The notes below the pieces were generated by a model. It had not been told where the DNA came from. It saw nothing but the letters and a program-made list of their open reading frames with translations, and ran no database searches. Below, in pieces: positions 1 through 8,432 of a stretch of DNA of 64,000 nucleotides. Source of the stretch: an uncultured Erythrobacter sp. (lineage in GTDB: Bacteria > Pseudomonadota > Alphaproteobacteria > Sphingomonadales > Sphingomonadaceae); NCBI GenBank assembly GCA_947503275.1, contig CANNCZ010000001.1:1178001-1242000 (forward strand). The letters are read 5' to 3'. A program made the position numbers and the translations under genes. Numbering within the stretch: the first letter of the stretch is position 1; every line of letters begins with the position of its first letter.

Positions 1-626
1 GCGCGAGCGAACAACAGATTGCGCCGGGTCGCGGCATCGACTTCGCCGCGCTCACCCAACCGTGCCCGCCAACGCTCCTGAACACGCGCAAACAGGCGCA
101 AAGACCGCTTCCAATGCTCCGACAAATCCCCCAACATATCGAGCACGGGCTCGCTCAACAGGTCCTCTGGCGATTTCTCCTCGACCAGCATCCGATCCAT
201 AGTCCGCGCTGTCTCGCGCGCCAGCCGAAGCAACGCGGCTCCCGGCAGAACCGGATCGCCCTGTTCAGCGCGTTCAAGCGCGATCAGCTGCGCCAATTCC
301 AGCCAACGCCGGGTCGGCTCGACCGCAGGCGGAACATCGCTCGCGCCGAGGGGATCGAGCAGCGCGCCCAGTGCTTCATCCAGATTAATGTCACCCACGG
401 TGACCATGCGCGGCATCAGCATACCCGCCGCGCCAGCCTCGCCGGTATGGCGCACAAATGCCTCAGAGATAGTGCGCGCCGCGCGGCTACTGGGCACCAG
501 CAATGTCAGGCGGGCTAATCCTAGATCTTCTTGCGAATAGCGCGGCACCAACCCGGCCACCAGCGCATCAGCAAAGCCGCGATGGGCGGCGATGGAATAG
601 ACCTGCGGAGCGCCCTTCTCACCCAC
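1..626 (-). CDS. addB: Double-strand break repair protein AddB, N-terminal part (cut by window edge)
   Basis: An open frame runs from a GTG at 626 leftward off the window, about 208 residues. It begins MGEKGAPQVYSIAAHRGFAD and continues with a stretch matching the start of AddB proteins (ADALVAGLVPR, LVPSSRAARTI, PRMVTVGDI). AddB is the nuclease/helicase-like partner of AddA in alphaproteobacterial recombinational repair, acting on DNA ends. The frame is open throughout. The GTG overlaps the last 8 bases of the upstream murU gene, so the two are probably co-transcribed and translationally coupled. Identification rests on the N-terminal sequence and on the gene order; the nuclease domain lies outside the window. 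Confidence 0.82.
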   Translation of the reverse strand, partial: MGEKGAPQVYSIAAHRGFADALVAGLVPRYSQEDLGLARLTLLVPSSRAARTISEAFVRHTGEAGAAGMLMPRMVTVGDINLDEALGALLDPLGASDVPPAVEPTRRWLELAQLIALERAEQGDPVLPGAALLRLARETARTMDRMLVEEKSPEDLLSEPVLDMLGDLSEHWKRSLRLFARVQERWRARLGERGEVDAATRRNLLFAR

Positions 627-1344
627 GCCGGAGCGCGTCTTCGGTAGGAGCAATCGCCTGCGGGGTCCCAACTTCGAACCATTGGCCGGTGAAGGAAACG
701 CCGAAAAGTCGTCCCTCCTCTATCGCGCGGTTCCATAGGATGTTGGTCGAGAATTTGCCCTCCGGCGCATCGCGCAACAGGCGCTGTGACACCAACTGGA
801 TGCCGGTATAAATAAACGGTGCAATCCGACCGGGTAGGCGGCGCGATAGCTTCCCATGCGCATCCATGTGAAAGTCACCTTGCCCCGAAAAATTGACTGC
901 GCGCGCATGGCCGACCACCAGCAAGAGCGCATCCATCTCATCCGGGTCCCACCGCGCAGAAAGGTCGCTGAAGGCGTTGCGCGGACCGTCGAGCCAGATA
1001 TTGTCCGCGTTAAGGCAAAAGAACGGATCTGGCAGATGTTCCTGCGCTTTGATCATGCCACCGCCTGTTTCGAGCAGCGCGTCGCGCTCATCTGAGACGA
1101 TGACACGTGGCGCTTCGCGATTGCCGACATGCGCCTCAAGCGCGTCAGCAAGGTAGTGAACATTAACGACCGCACGCGCGACGCCCGCTTCGCCCAAGCG
1201 ATCCAATGCGTGGTCGATCAGTGGTTTGCCTGCGACCCTAACCATCGGCTTGGGCATGGTCGCGGTCAGCGGGCGCATGCGTTTGCCAAGGCCCGCGGCC
1301 ATGACCATCGCGGTGTCGCTGACCAAGTCCGCAGCATCGCTCAT
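619..1344 (-). CDS. murU: MurNAc-alpha-1-phosphate uridylyltransferase (nucleotidyltransferase family)
   Basis: This 241-residue protein carries the nucleotidyltransferase signature near its start (AAGLGKRMRPLTATMPKPMV, about residues 16-35), with the lysine and aspartate-rich segments of sugar-1-phosphate uridylyltransferases. Together with the preceding kinase gene it fits MurU, which turns MurNAc-1-phosphate into UDP-MurNAc in the cytoplasm in the anabolic peptidoglycan-recycling route. Its ATG overlaps the amgK stop by 4 bases (1341-1344), and its end overlaps the addB start. The assignment to MurU rather than another sugar nucleotidyltransferase depends mainly on this pairing. Confidence 0.85.
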   Translation of the reverse strand: MSDAADLVSDTAMVMAAGLGKRMRPLTATMPKPMVRVAGKPLIDHALDRLGEAGVARAVVNVHYLADALEAHVGNREAPRVIVSDERDALLETGGGMIKAQEHLPDPFFCLNADNIWLDGPRNAFSDLSARWDPDEMDALLLVVGHARAVNFSGQGDFHMDAHGKLSRRLPGRIAPFIYTGIQLVSQRLLRDAPEGKFSTNILWNRAIEEGRLFGVSFTGQWFEVGTPQAIAPTEDALRRG

Positions 1345-2339
1345 GCGATGGTCCCCCCGCCTGATTGGCGCAGCTCAGCGGGAATATTGGCCGCGAACCA
1401 CTTTGCCACAGGGGCTAGCGCCGGATGCTCTAAATCACGCTCCATCGCGGACCAAACGCGCGGGATCATATCAAGATAACGTGGCTTGCCATCGCGTTTG
1501 TACAGGCGGGTGAAAATGCCGACGATCTTGGCATTACGCTGAGCGCCTAGAAGCGCATAATCCGCGAGAAAATCGCCGTCCGCCCGCGCGCGCTCCATAT
1601 AGCGCGCCAGCATTGTGGCCTCCAATTCGGGACCGACATCGCGCCGAGCATCTTGGAGTAGTGAAACGAGATCATAGGCCGGGTGCCCGACCAGAGCGTC
1701 CTGAAAATCGATCAGACCTTGTGGTGCACGCGTCGCCGGATCGCCCAGTAGCATGATGTTTTCCGCATGATAATCACGCAGAACCGTGACCGGGCGGGAT
1801 TGCCGCGCAATCAGCTTGCCTAGCGCTTCCTCCCACGCCGCTTCATAGCCAGACTCATCCACCTTCAACCCAAGCGCCGGGCAATACCACTCCGTCAACA
1901 GAGCAGTCTCGCGCAAGTAGGTTGGAATGTCATAGGGAGAGAACGGACCGGCAGGGCGTTGATGCAGCTCGACCAGCGCATCAATTGCGCCTTCGTAGGC
2001 ATGTGTCTCTGCACCGGGGTGCACATCAAGCCAATCGCGCATCCGATCATCGCCAAAATCTTCGAGCAGCACCCAACCACCGTCTGGTTGATGCGCATAG
2101 ATTTCGGGTGCTCGCATCCCCTGTTCACGCAGCCATTGGCCGACGCGCAGGAATTCTGTCGGGTCTTCCTCTGGCGGAGGAGCATGCATCAGCATCGCGG
2201 TTTGCTGTTCCATGCCGTCAGCGCGGCGTAGACGGAAATATCGACGGAAAGAGGCATCGCCCGGGATCGGTTCGATCCCCGCATCGCCCCAACCGGCGCT
2301 GGCCACAAATTCGTTCAAACCATCGGGCAGTTCACTCAT
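1341..2339 (-). CDS. amgK: N-acetylmuramate/N-acetylglucosamine kinase
   Basis: An aminoglycoside-phosphotransferase-fold kinase of 332 residues. The catalytic loop VLRDYHAENIML and the metal-binding GLIDFQDAL segment are both visible. AmgK phosphorylates the anomeric carbon of MurNAc (and GlcNAc), feeding MurU next door. An upstream in-frame ATG at 2357 exists, but I chose the ATG at 2339 because it overlaps the tsaE stop by 4 bases, the same coupling seen at every other junction of this operon. Other members of the phosphotransferase family share the fold, so the name relies on both sequence and adjacency to murU. Confidence 0.85.
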   Translation of the reverse strand: MSELPDGLNEFVASAGWGDAGIEPIPGDASFRRYFRLRRADGMEQQTAMLMHAPPPEEDPTEFLRVGQWLREQGMRAPEIYAHQPDGGWVLLEDFGDDRMRDWLDVHPGAETHAYEGAIDALVELHQRPAGPFSPYDIPTYLRETALLTEWYCPALGLKVDESGYEAAWEEALGKLIARQSRPVTVLRDYHAENIMLLGDPATRAPQGLIDFQDALVGHPAYDLVSLLQDARRDVGPELEATMLARYMERARADGDFLADYALLGAQRNAKIVGIFTRLYKRDGKPRYLDMIPRVWSAMERDLEHPALAPVAKWFAANIPAELRQSGGGTIA

Positions 2340-2791
2340 GGCAACCGCCTTTGCCAATCCGCGCCCGGTTGCACAATCGCTATCCGCCCATGATCCTCAG
2401 TTTCGAGCGCAATCGTCAGGCACGCCGCCTCATGCGAAAAGCCGCCCGCGTGATCAGGCCACTCCGCGATAAGCGCTGCGCCGTCGCGGTAATCGTCAAG
2501 CCCTAACTCTTGCAGTTCAGATGGATCGTTGAGACGGTAAAAGTCTGCGTGCACGATCGGTAGGCGTAAAGGCGGCGCGTCGTATGTCTCAATTATCGTA
2601 AAGGTCGGCGAGGGAACTTCCCCGTCGAACCCAAGCGCCGCGATGATCGCACGAGCCAACGTGGTCTTGCCCGCGCCTAATCCCCCCTCAAGAGCAACCA
2701 CATCGCCGGGGCGAATTTGCGCGGCAATCGCGGCGCCGAATTCAGCCATCGCGGCCAAGTCAGGAAGACGGCGGGGTTCGGACTTGCTCAC
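2336..2791 (-). CDS. tsaE: tRNA threonylcarbamoyladenosine biosynthesis ATPase TsaE
   Basis: A 151-residue ATPase with a clear P-loop GGLGAGKTT (about residues 36-44) and the family segments SPTFTIIETY and HADFYRL. TsaE works with TsaB and TsaD to make the t6A37 modification of tRNAs that read ANN codons. The start is GTG at 2791, overlapping the divL stop (CCGTGA) by 4 bases. Length is normal for the family. Confidence 0.92.
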   Translation of the reverse strand: MSKSEPRRLPDLAAMAEFGAAIAAQIRPGDVVALEGGLGAGKTTLARAIIAALGFDGEVPSPTFTIIETYDAPPLRLPIVHADFYRLNDPSELQELGLDDYRDGAALIAEWPDHAGGFSHEAACLTIALETEDHGRIAIVQPGADWQRRLP

Positions 2792-5118
2792 GGCAGAGTG
2801 ATCGCAGCCACCGTGCCCCGGCCCTTTTCACTCGCTAGCTCCAGCGAGCCGCCATGGGCCTCAACCAGTTGCCGCGCCAGACGTATGCCAAGCCCGGTTG
2901 CCTCGTGCGCCTCTGAACCCTCAGCGCGCGCCAATTCTTCGGCTGTCATCCCCGGACCATTATCGCTGATGATCACCATTGCGCGCCATTCGTCATCATC
3001 GCCGGGCTTAGGAATTTCGATCACGATTTGCCCCGCTTTGGGCGTATGCTCAATCGCATTGTCGAGCAGATTGCCCAGCGCCCTGCCCAATTGCCGTGGG
3101 TCGGCGTCAACCACGCGCCCGCGACGCCCTTTCAGATCAAGGCCTAGCCCCGCACCGATAATCGCCTGCTCGCGCTCTCGCACCAGCCCGGTAAGGAGCA
3201 CCAGAAGGTCAATCTCCTCCTTCTCAATCGGGAGTAACCCAGCTTCACTCTGCGATAGGTCAAGGACGTTTTCGACCTGCTCAGTCAAGCGCGCGACCGA
3301 AGTCAGGATCGCATCGACATATTCGTTCGCCTGTTCGCTCACATCACCCGCAGCGCCGCTTTTCAGCAGCTCTGCAAACCCACCAATCGTGGTCAGCGGC
3401 GTGCGGAATTCGTAGGACATGTTTGCGAGGAAACGCGCCTTCACCGCATCAGCCTCCTCCAGTGCCACCGCCCGTTCGCGCAGAGCTTTCTCCGCCTTTT
3501 GAGAATCGGTGATGTCGAGGACAGTCAAAAGCCCATTGCCATCAGGCAGCGGCACCCCGGCAAAGCGCAATGTGCGTCCATCCGTAAGGGTGACTTGACC
3601 CTCTTTCTCTCGCCGGTCGAGAGTCGCTGCGCGCACAACCGCGCCGATTTGCTCAGCTTGCGCAGGCCTTGCGAGGTTCTCGCCAATCGCTGTGAGCAAC
3701 CCCTCCGCGCTGGGATGGGTATCGAGGAATTCGGGGGTTAGGCCCCAAGTGCCCGCAAAGCTGCGGTTCCACAGCTGAACCGATCCATCGGGCGCGAAGA
3801 TCGCGAGCGCCTCGATCAAACTGTCGAGCGTGGCTGTTCGCGTTCGCAGCAATGTGTCTCGGGTCGCCGACAAAGCGAGCTGCTCAGTCCGATCCTCTGC
3901 GATCATCACCAACCCGCCATCGGGCATTGGTTGCGCGACAATGCGGAGGTGCGTTCCGCCAGATAGAGGCCAGTTCTCTTCCTGCGTTTGCGCGCCATCG
4001 AACCATGCGCGTTTCTCATGCCGCCATTCGGGAAAGTCGCGAACTTCTGGTGTGCTCCCTTGGTCACGCGCGTCGGATAGAAACCGCTCAAACGGGATCG
4101 CGCCCTCGACTACGCCTGGTGAAAGGCCGAATTGGCGGCGGAATGGACGGTTTGCAAAGGTTAGCTTTTCCTGTGCGTTGAACTGCGCAACGCCAACTGA
4201 CAGCTGATCCAGCATCGCACGCTGCGCATCTCGAAACGCTTTAAATTCGCGTGCCACCTGTTGTTGCTCTTCGATGTCGAAGGCATATCCTGCAACGCCG
4301 TCATTGCTCAAAGGTAAGTCGGTGACCCGTACACTGCGCCGCTCGCCATCAATCGTTACCGCATCAATGCGCTGCATTTCTGTCTGGGTAGACAGACTTT
4401 CACGGGCAATATCGGCGGGGCTTTTGCCGCCTTCGGGTTCGAGCAGTTCGATCTGCCCTTCGACGACGGCTGCAAGGCTGACTGCGCCCACCGCCTCAAC
4501 ATAGGCCTTATTCACCAGCCGCAGCCGCATTTCCGCATCGCGGAACCACATCGGCATAGGCGCGGCTTCGATCAGGCCAATCAGAGCGGAAAAATCGGTC
4601 TCGGCGCGCTCTGCGGTGGAGCGCAGCTGCACCAGTTCATCCTCGCTCGCCGTGAAGTCGAACACCCACACAATCGCTGCCCCACCAGGCGAAACTTGCG
4701 GATCAGCCAGCGCACCTTGCAGCGCCAAACTGCGGCGCGATCCAGGCGGGGTCAGCACCATTTGAAACGGTGCGGCGCTTTTCTGAGTCAGGCGGACCTT
4801 CTCATCCAACTCCTCAACCTGCGCAACCGACAGCCCCTCACCATCATCGCCCGCCAACTCGCTCAAAAATTGAGGCATGGCCGAATGACCAAGCCACCGG
4901 GCGAGCCGCTCTGGCGCTTCGATCCGGCCATCGACGCGGACCAGCAAGGGAATTGCTGGCGCGGCATCCAGCATCGTCTGCATGCGCTTCAGAGAGGTTT
5001 TGATCGCCGTGCTGCGCCGCGTCTTTGCACCCGCACGCAGCACCATCACCGCAGCCGCGATCGTCCAGCCTGCCAAAAGCAGCGCGATTCCAATCAGGGC
5101 GAGCGGGGAAAATTCCAT
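2788..5118 (-). CDS. divL: DivL-type PAS sensor kinase with tyrosine at the phospho-acceptor site
   Basis: A 776-residue membrane-anchored kinase: one N-terminal membrane helix (about residues 5-27), several PAS-like segments (about 170-540), a dimerisation/phosphotransfer domain and an HATPase domain (about 660-776; N box LGNLLDNAIEHTP, G1 DNGPGM, G2 GLGIRLARQLVEAHGG). The H-box reads NMSYEFRTPL, so Tyr569 (codon 3412-3414) replaces the usual histidine. This substitution and the length are hallmarks of Caulobacter DivL (769 residues, Tyr550), which controls the CckA-CtrA cell-cycle phosphorelay. The gene heads the tsaE-amgK-murU-addB operon. Orthology is inferred from motif, length and domain order. 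Confidence 0.85.
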   Translation of the reverse strand: MEFSPLALIGIALLLAGWTIAAAVMVLRAGAKTRRSTAIKTSLKRMQTMLDAAPAIPLLVRVDGRIEAPERLARWLGHSAMPQFLSELAGDDGEGLSVAQVEELDEKVRLTQKSAAPFQMVLTPPGSRRSLALQGALADPQVSPGGAAIVWVFDFTASEDELVQLRSTAERAETDFSALIGLIEAAPMPMWFRDAEMRLRLVNKAYVEAVGAVSLAAVVEGQIELLEPEGGKSPADIARESLSTQTEMQRIDAVTIDGERRSVRVTDLPLSNDGVAGYAFDIEEQQQVAREFKAFRDAQRAMLDQLSVGVAQFNAQEKLTFANRPFRRQFGLSPGVVEGAIPFERFLSDARDQGSTPEVRDFPEWRHEKRAWFDGAQTQEENWPLSGGTHLRIVAQPMPDGGLVMIAEDRTEQLALSATRDTLLRTRTATLDSLIEALAIFAPDGSVQLWNRSFAGTWGLTPEFLDTHPSAEGLLTAIGENLARPAQAEQIGAVVRAATLDRREKEGQVTLTDGRTLRFAGVPLPDGNGLLTVLDITDSQKAEKALRERAVALEEADAVKARFLANMSYEFRTPLTTIGGFAELLKSGAAGDVSEQANEYVDAILTSVARLTEQVENVLDLSQSEAGLLPIEKEEIDLLVLLTGLVREREQAIIGAGLGLDLKGRRGRVVDADPRQLGRALGNLLDNAIEHTPKAGQIVIEIPKPGDDDEWRAMVIISDNGPGMTAEELARAEGSEAHEATGLGIRLARQLVEAHGGSLELASEKGRGTVAAITLP

Positions 5119-5167
5119 CCAGATGAGCTATGCCGGGAAGGCGATGCTTGCAACTGTCCAGCCATAG

Positions 5168-5204
5168 AAAAGCCCCCGCGAATGTCTCCATTTACGAGGG
5201 CTTT
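5168..5204 (-). terminator. Rho-independent terminator after ahcY
   Basis: The arms AAAGCCC (5169-5175) and GGGCTTT (5198-5204) pair and continue inward with further pairs interrupted by mismatches around a small loop. Read on the minus strand, the hairpin lies 35 bases after the ahcY stop and ends in a short U run. It separates ahcY from divL. Confidence 0.7.
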
Positions 5205-5238
5205 CGTTATTTTATGACAGGCCGACGGTCTGACGCGA

Positions 5239-6657
5239 TTAATAGCGGTAATGATCGGGTTTAAACGGACCCTCTGCAGGCACACCGATATAGTCTGCCT
5301 GGACTTGGCTCAGTTTCGACAATTGCACGCCGAGTTTCTCAAGGTGCAATGCCGCAACCTTCTCATCGAGATGCTTTGGAAGAACGTAAACGTCGTTCTC
5401 ATATTCATCCGACTTGGTGAACAATTCGATCTGCGCCAATGTTTGGTTCGTGAAGCTCGCGCTCATCACAAAGCTAGGGTGCCCGGTGGCGCAACCCAGA
5501 TTGACCAAGCGGCCCTTGGCAAGGATCAACAACGATTTGCCGTCGGGCATGGTCACCATGTCGGTGCCTTCTTTGATTTCCTTCCACTCGTAATTGTCGA
5601 GCGAGGAAATCTGGATTTCGCTGTCGAAGTGGCCGATATTGCACACGATGGCCATGTTCTTCATCACCTTCATGTGCTCGCCGGTGATGACGTCTTCGTT
5701 GCCGGTTGCGGTCACGAAGATGTCGGCACGTTTGGCGCCTTCTTCCATCGTAACCACTTCAAAACCGTCCATCGCGGCCTGCAATGCGCAGATCGGATCG
5801 ATCTCTGTGACCATAACGCGGGCACCGCCATCACGCAGCGAAGCTGCAGAGCCTTTGCCCACATCGCCATAACCAGCGACGCATGCGACCTTACCGGCCA
5901 GCATCACGTCAGTGGCGCGGCGGATCGCATCGACCAGCGATTCCTTACAGCCGTACAGGTTGTCGAACTTCGACTTGGTGACCGAATCGTTCACGTTGAT
6001 CGCTGGGAAAGGCAGCTTGCCCTGCTTTGCGATCTGATAAAGGCGCATAACGCCGGTTGTGGTCTCTTCGGAAACGCCCTTGATGTTCTGGACGCTCTTA
6101 GTGAGGTAGCCGGGCTTTGCCGCAACATAGGCCTTAAGCGCGCGTTGGAATTCGATTTCCTCGGCATTCGCAGGCGCTGGCATTTCTTCGCCAGCTTCAA
6201 TGCGTGCACCCCAAAGCGCGAACATTGTCGCATCGCCGCCATCATCCAAAATGATGTTGGTGGTGAGATCGGGATCGCTGTCTGTGGACCAATCGAAGAT
6301 GCGGCCTACATAATCCCAATATTCCGCCAGCGTTTCGCCCTTAATCGCGAACACCGGAATACCTTGGTCGGCAATCGCAGCCGCCGCGTGATCTTGCGTC
6401 GAAAAGATGTTGCAAGTTGCCCAGCGCACTTCGGCACCCAGAGCAACAAGCGTTTCGATCAGCACAGCGGTCTGGATCGTCATGTGCAGCGAACCGGTGA
6501 TGCGCGCACCTTTCAGTGGCTGCGCAGCGCCATATTCTTCGCGCAGAGCCATCAGGCCCGGCATTTCGATCTCTGCGATCGCAATTTCGTCGCGGCCGTA
6601 TTGAGCCAGCGAGATGTCTTTGATGATGTGTTCCTGAGTTGGCGCAGCGGTGGCCAT
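5239..6657 (-). CDS. ahcY: Adenosylhomocysteinase
   Basis: A 472-residue cytoplasmic NAD-dependent enzyme that hydrolyses S-adenosylhomocysteine to adenosine and homocysteine. Diagnostic segments include [31 protein letters not shown], the NAD-binding [12 protein letters not shown] and the C-terminal KPDHYRY. The ATG at 6657 follows AGGAGA with a spacing of 8 bases. It is monocistronic, with a terminator behind it and a 20-bp palindrome about 66 bases in front of the start, which suggests control by a repressor that senses S-adenosylhomocysteine or a related metabolite. Confidence 0.98.
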   Translation of the reverse strand: MATAAPTQEHIIKDISLAQYGRDEIAIAEIEMPGLMALREEYGAAQPLKGARITGSLHMTIQTAVLIETLVALGAEVRWATCNIFSTQDHAAAAIADQGIPVFAIKGETLAEYWDYVGRIFDWSTDSDPDLTTNIILDDGGDATMFALWGARIEAGEEMPAPANAEEIEFQRALKAYVAAKPGYLTKSVQNIKGVSEETTTGVMRLYQIAKQGKLPFPAINVNDSVTKSKFDNLYGCKESLVDAIRRATDVMLAGKVACVAGYGDVGKGSAASLRDGGARVMVTEIDPICALQAAMDGFEVVTMEEGAKRADIFVTATGNEDVITGEHMKVMKNMAIVCNIGHFDSEIQISSLDNYEWKEIKEGTDMVTMPDGKSLLILAKGRLVNLGCATGHPSFVMSASFTNQTLAQIELFTKSDEYENDVYVLPKHLDEKVAALHLEKLGVQLSKLSQVQADYIGVPAEGPFKPDHYRY

Positions 6658-6722
6658 GACAATGTCTCCTGAGGTAAATCTGTCTTGTCCTGCGCCCTAG
6701 CCGTGCGCCCGCTCACAATCAA

Positions 6723-6742
6723 ATATAAAGTTATCTTTATAT
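6723..6742. promoter_or_regulatory. 20-bp palindromic operator candidate between ahcY and peroxiredoxin
   Basis: Perfect 8-base arms ATATAAAG (6723-6730) and CTTTATAT (6735-6742) flank a 4-base centre. The AT-rich palindrome stands out from its GC-rich surroundings and overlaps a plausible -10 region for ahcY. As I recall, ArsR-family SahR operators upstream of ahcY and methionine genes in proteobacteria have this general form. No regulator gene is adjacent, so the trans-acting factor is an inference. Confidence 0.6.
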
Positions 6743-6751
6743 CTGTAATTG

Positions 6752-6779
6752 TTGCTCCAGAGCCAATGCCGACTATATC
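6752..6779 (+). promoter_or_regulatory. Possible promoter of the peroxiredoxin gene
   Basis: A TTGCTC element (6752-6757) and TATATC (6774-6779) are separated by 16 bases, about 40 bases before the peroxiredoxin ATG. The match to a sigma-70 promoter is by eye only. Confidence 0.35.
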
Positions 6780-6818
6780 GCAATGCAGACGCTTCTTTCA
6801 GCATAAGGATATTACGCG

Positions 6819-7298
6819 ATGACGATTTCAGTAGGCGACAAACTCCCCAACGTGACGCTGGTAAAAGCCACTGCCGAAGGGCCAGAGCAGGTTCAGGCCT
6901 CGGATTACTTCGCTGGCAAGAAGGTCGCGCTATTCTCTGTCCCCGGTGCATTCACCCCAACTTGCTCGGCCAAGCACCTTCCCGGATTTGTTGAAAAGGC
7001 TTCCGAGCTGAAAGCCAAGGGCGTCGACGAGATTGTCGGCACGGCTGTCAACGACGCGTTTGTTATGGGCGCGTGGAATTCCGCGGCAGGCAGCGATGAC
7101 ATCACCATGCTCGCAGACGGCAATGGCGATTTTGCTGACGGCGTTGGCCTGACGATGGACGGTTCGGGCTTTGGCATGGGCAAGCGCGGTCAGCGTTTCT
7201 CGATGGTCGTGAATGACGGTGTGGTCGAACAACTGAATGTCGAGGCACCCGGTGATTTCAAAGTTTCTAGTGCAGAGCACATGCTCGATCAGCTTTGA
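6819..7298 (+). CDS. Peroxiredoxin (Prx5 type, 1-Cys)
   Basis: A 159-residue redoxin-fold enzyme that reduces hydrogen peroxide and organic hydroperoxides. The catalytic segment PGAFTPTCSAKHLPGF holds Cys49, which is the only cysteine in the protein, so it is a 1-Cys enzyme that needs an external thiol such as glutathione/glutaredoxin. Length and the downstream GFGMGKRGQRFSMVV segment fit the Prx5 group. The gene is transcribed divergently from ahcY, shares its intergenic region, and is followed by a strong terminator. Confidence 0.94.
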   Translation: MTISVGDKLPNVTLVKATAEGPEQVQASDYFAGKKVALFSVPGAFTPTCSAKHLPGFVEKASELKAKGVDEIVGTAVNDAFVMGAWNSAAGSDDITMLADGNGDFADGVGLTMDGSGFGMGKRGQRFSMVVNDGVVEQLNVEAPGDFKVSSAEHMLDQL

Positions 7299-7317
7299 TC
7301 GCAGCTTATCTGATACG

Positions 7318-7348
7318 AAAAAGGGCGCCCGTTGCGGCGCCCTTTTTT
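7318..7348 (+). terminator. Rho-independent terminator after peroxiredoxin
   Basis: GGGCGCC (7323-7329) and GGCGCCC (7336-7342) form a 7-bp stem with a 6-base loop, extended by A/T pairs and followed by six T. The run of A on the other side means it can also serve the convergent folE gene. Confidence 0.92.
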
Positions 7349-7371
7349 GTTGGTCAGGTGATGATACGCCA

Positions 7372-7995
7372 TCAATAGCCCATCAGGCTCATCACTTCCT
7401 TGCGACTGCGATGGTCTTCGAGGAAACAGCCCATCATGCGGCTGGTCAGCATCTCAACCTCGTGAACCTTCACCCCGCGCCCAGTCATACAGCCGTGCTC
7501 GGCCTCGATCACAACAGCGACGCCGCGCGGTTCAAGATTGTCCCAGATGCACTCGGCGACCTCAGCGGTCAGGCGCTCCTGAACTTGTAGGCGGTTCGCA
7601 TAGCCATGCAGCACGCGAGCGAGCTTCGAGATGCCGACGATTTTCTTGTCAGGCAGGTAAGCGATATGCGCTTTTCCGGTGATCGGGGCCATGTGGTGTT
7701 CGCAATGCGAATGAAACGGAATGCCTTTCAACAGCACGATCTCGTCATAACCGCCGACCTCTTCGAATATCCGGCTGAGATGGATGGCGGGGTCGCTTTG
7801 ATTGCCCTGACAATATTCCAACCATGCCCGGCCCACTCGCTTTGGAGTGTCGAGCAGCCCTTCGCGGGTCGGATCATCGCCCGCCCAACGCAGGAGTGTG
7901 CGGATCGCATCTTGTACGTCTTCGGGTACATCGGGCTTGTTCAATGGGTTCTCCGCGTCGAATTCATCTTGGGTCTGAACATTCATATAGTTCAT
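7372..7995 (-). CDS. folE: GTP cyclohydrolase I
   Basis: A 207-residue enzyme of the homodecameric FolE family, which converts GTP to 7,8-dihydroneopterin triphosphate, the first step to tetrahydrofolate. The zinc and active-site segments FHSHCEHHMAPITGKAHIAY and AEHGCMTGRGV are intact. An alternative ATG nine bases inside the chosen start is possible. The gene stands alone and converges on the peroxiredoxin gene. Confidence 0.97.
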   Translation of the reverse strand: MNYMNVQTQDEFDAENPLNKPDVPEDVQDAIRTLLRWAGDDPTREGLLDTPKRVGRAWLEYCQGNQSDPAIHLSRIFEEVGGYDEIVLLKGIPFHSHCEHHMAPITGKAHIAYLPDKKIVGISKLARVLHGYANRLQVQERLTAEVAECIWDNLEPRGVAVVIEAEHGCMTGRGVKVHEVEMLTSRMMGCFLEDHRSRKEVMSLMGY

Positions 7996-8252
7996 GGCAT
8001 ACCTTTCTGCGGCCCGTCACGGGCCTATTTCTGGCAAGCTGATGGACCCGGTGCGTGGCCCGCCCTCTCTTTAACTTGATCCCAAAGAGAAAAAGCGTGA
8101 CGCTTCAAAGAGTTCCGTGCGTAATTTGCAACATGCGCGACGCGATGCGTTACAAGCAACTCTCGGTTCGCCCCTATGCCTCTATATATTGGCGATCTGG
8201 GCAATTTCTTCGCGTGAGGCGAGAAACTAGACGATTTCCGGAGCTCAAAACC
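7996..8252. other. Intergenic region between folE and tRNA-Arg
   Basis: About 260 bases upstream of folE. It must hold the folE promoter, but I see no convincing promoter pair, repeat or coding frame. Confidence 0.5.
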
Positions 8253-8287
8253 AAAAAAGGGACCACCCGGTGGGTAGTCCCTTTTTT
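8253..8287 (-). terminator. Rho-independent terminator of tRNA-Arg
   Basis: GGGAC (8259-8263) and GTCCC (8277-8281) pair, with inner ACCC/GGGT pairs, between six A and six T. On the minus strand it directly follows the tRNA 3' end and provides the U tract. Confidence 0.88.
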
Positions 8288-8363
8288 GGCGCGCCAGGAA
8301 GGATTCGAACCTCCGGCCGCCTGATTCGTAGTCAGGTACTCTATCCAGCTGAGCTACTGGCGC
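8287..8363 (-). tRNA. tRNA-Arg (anticodon ACG), CCA encoded
   Basis: Read on the minus strand, the acceptor arms GCGCCAG and CTGGCGC pair. The D stem, anticodon stem CCTGA/TCAGG with loop CTACGAA, and T loop TTCGAAT are all present. The anticodon ACG reads CGU, CGC and CGA after A34-to-inosine editing. The genome encodes the terminal CCA (8287-8289). The gene is single and is followed at once by its own terminator. Confidence 0.96.
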
Positions 8364-8432
8364 GCGTGAAGTGGGGCACTTACGGGTGGTTGGACCGCTT
8401 GGCAATCCCTTTAGCTGCCTTTTGGCTGCGTT

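Noticed and set aside
5251..6672. 473-codon open frame antisense to ahcY
   Set aside because: It lies exactly opposite a very strong ahcY gene; long antisense frames are expected in GC-rich genes, and its protein has no recognisable features.
6658..6818. SAH or SAM riboswitch before ahcY
   Set aside because: The leader is short and shows a DNA-type palindrome rather than the conserved riboswitch stems.
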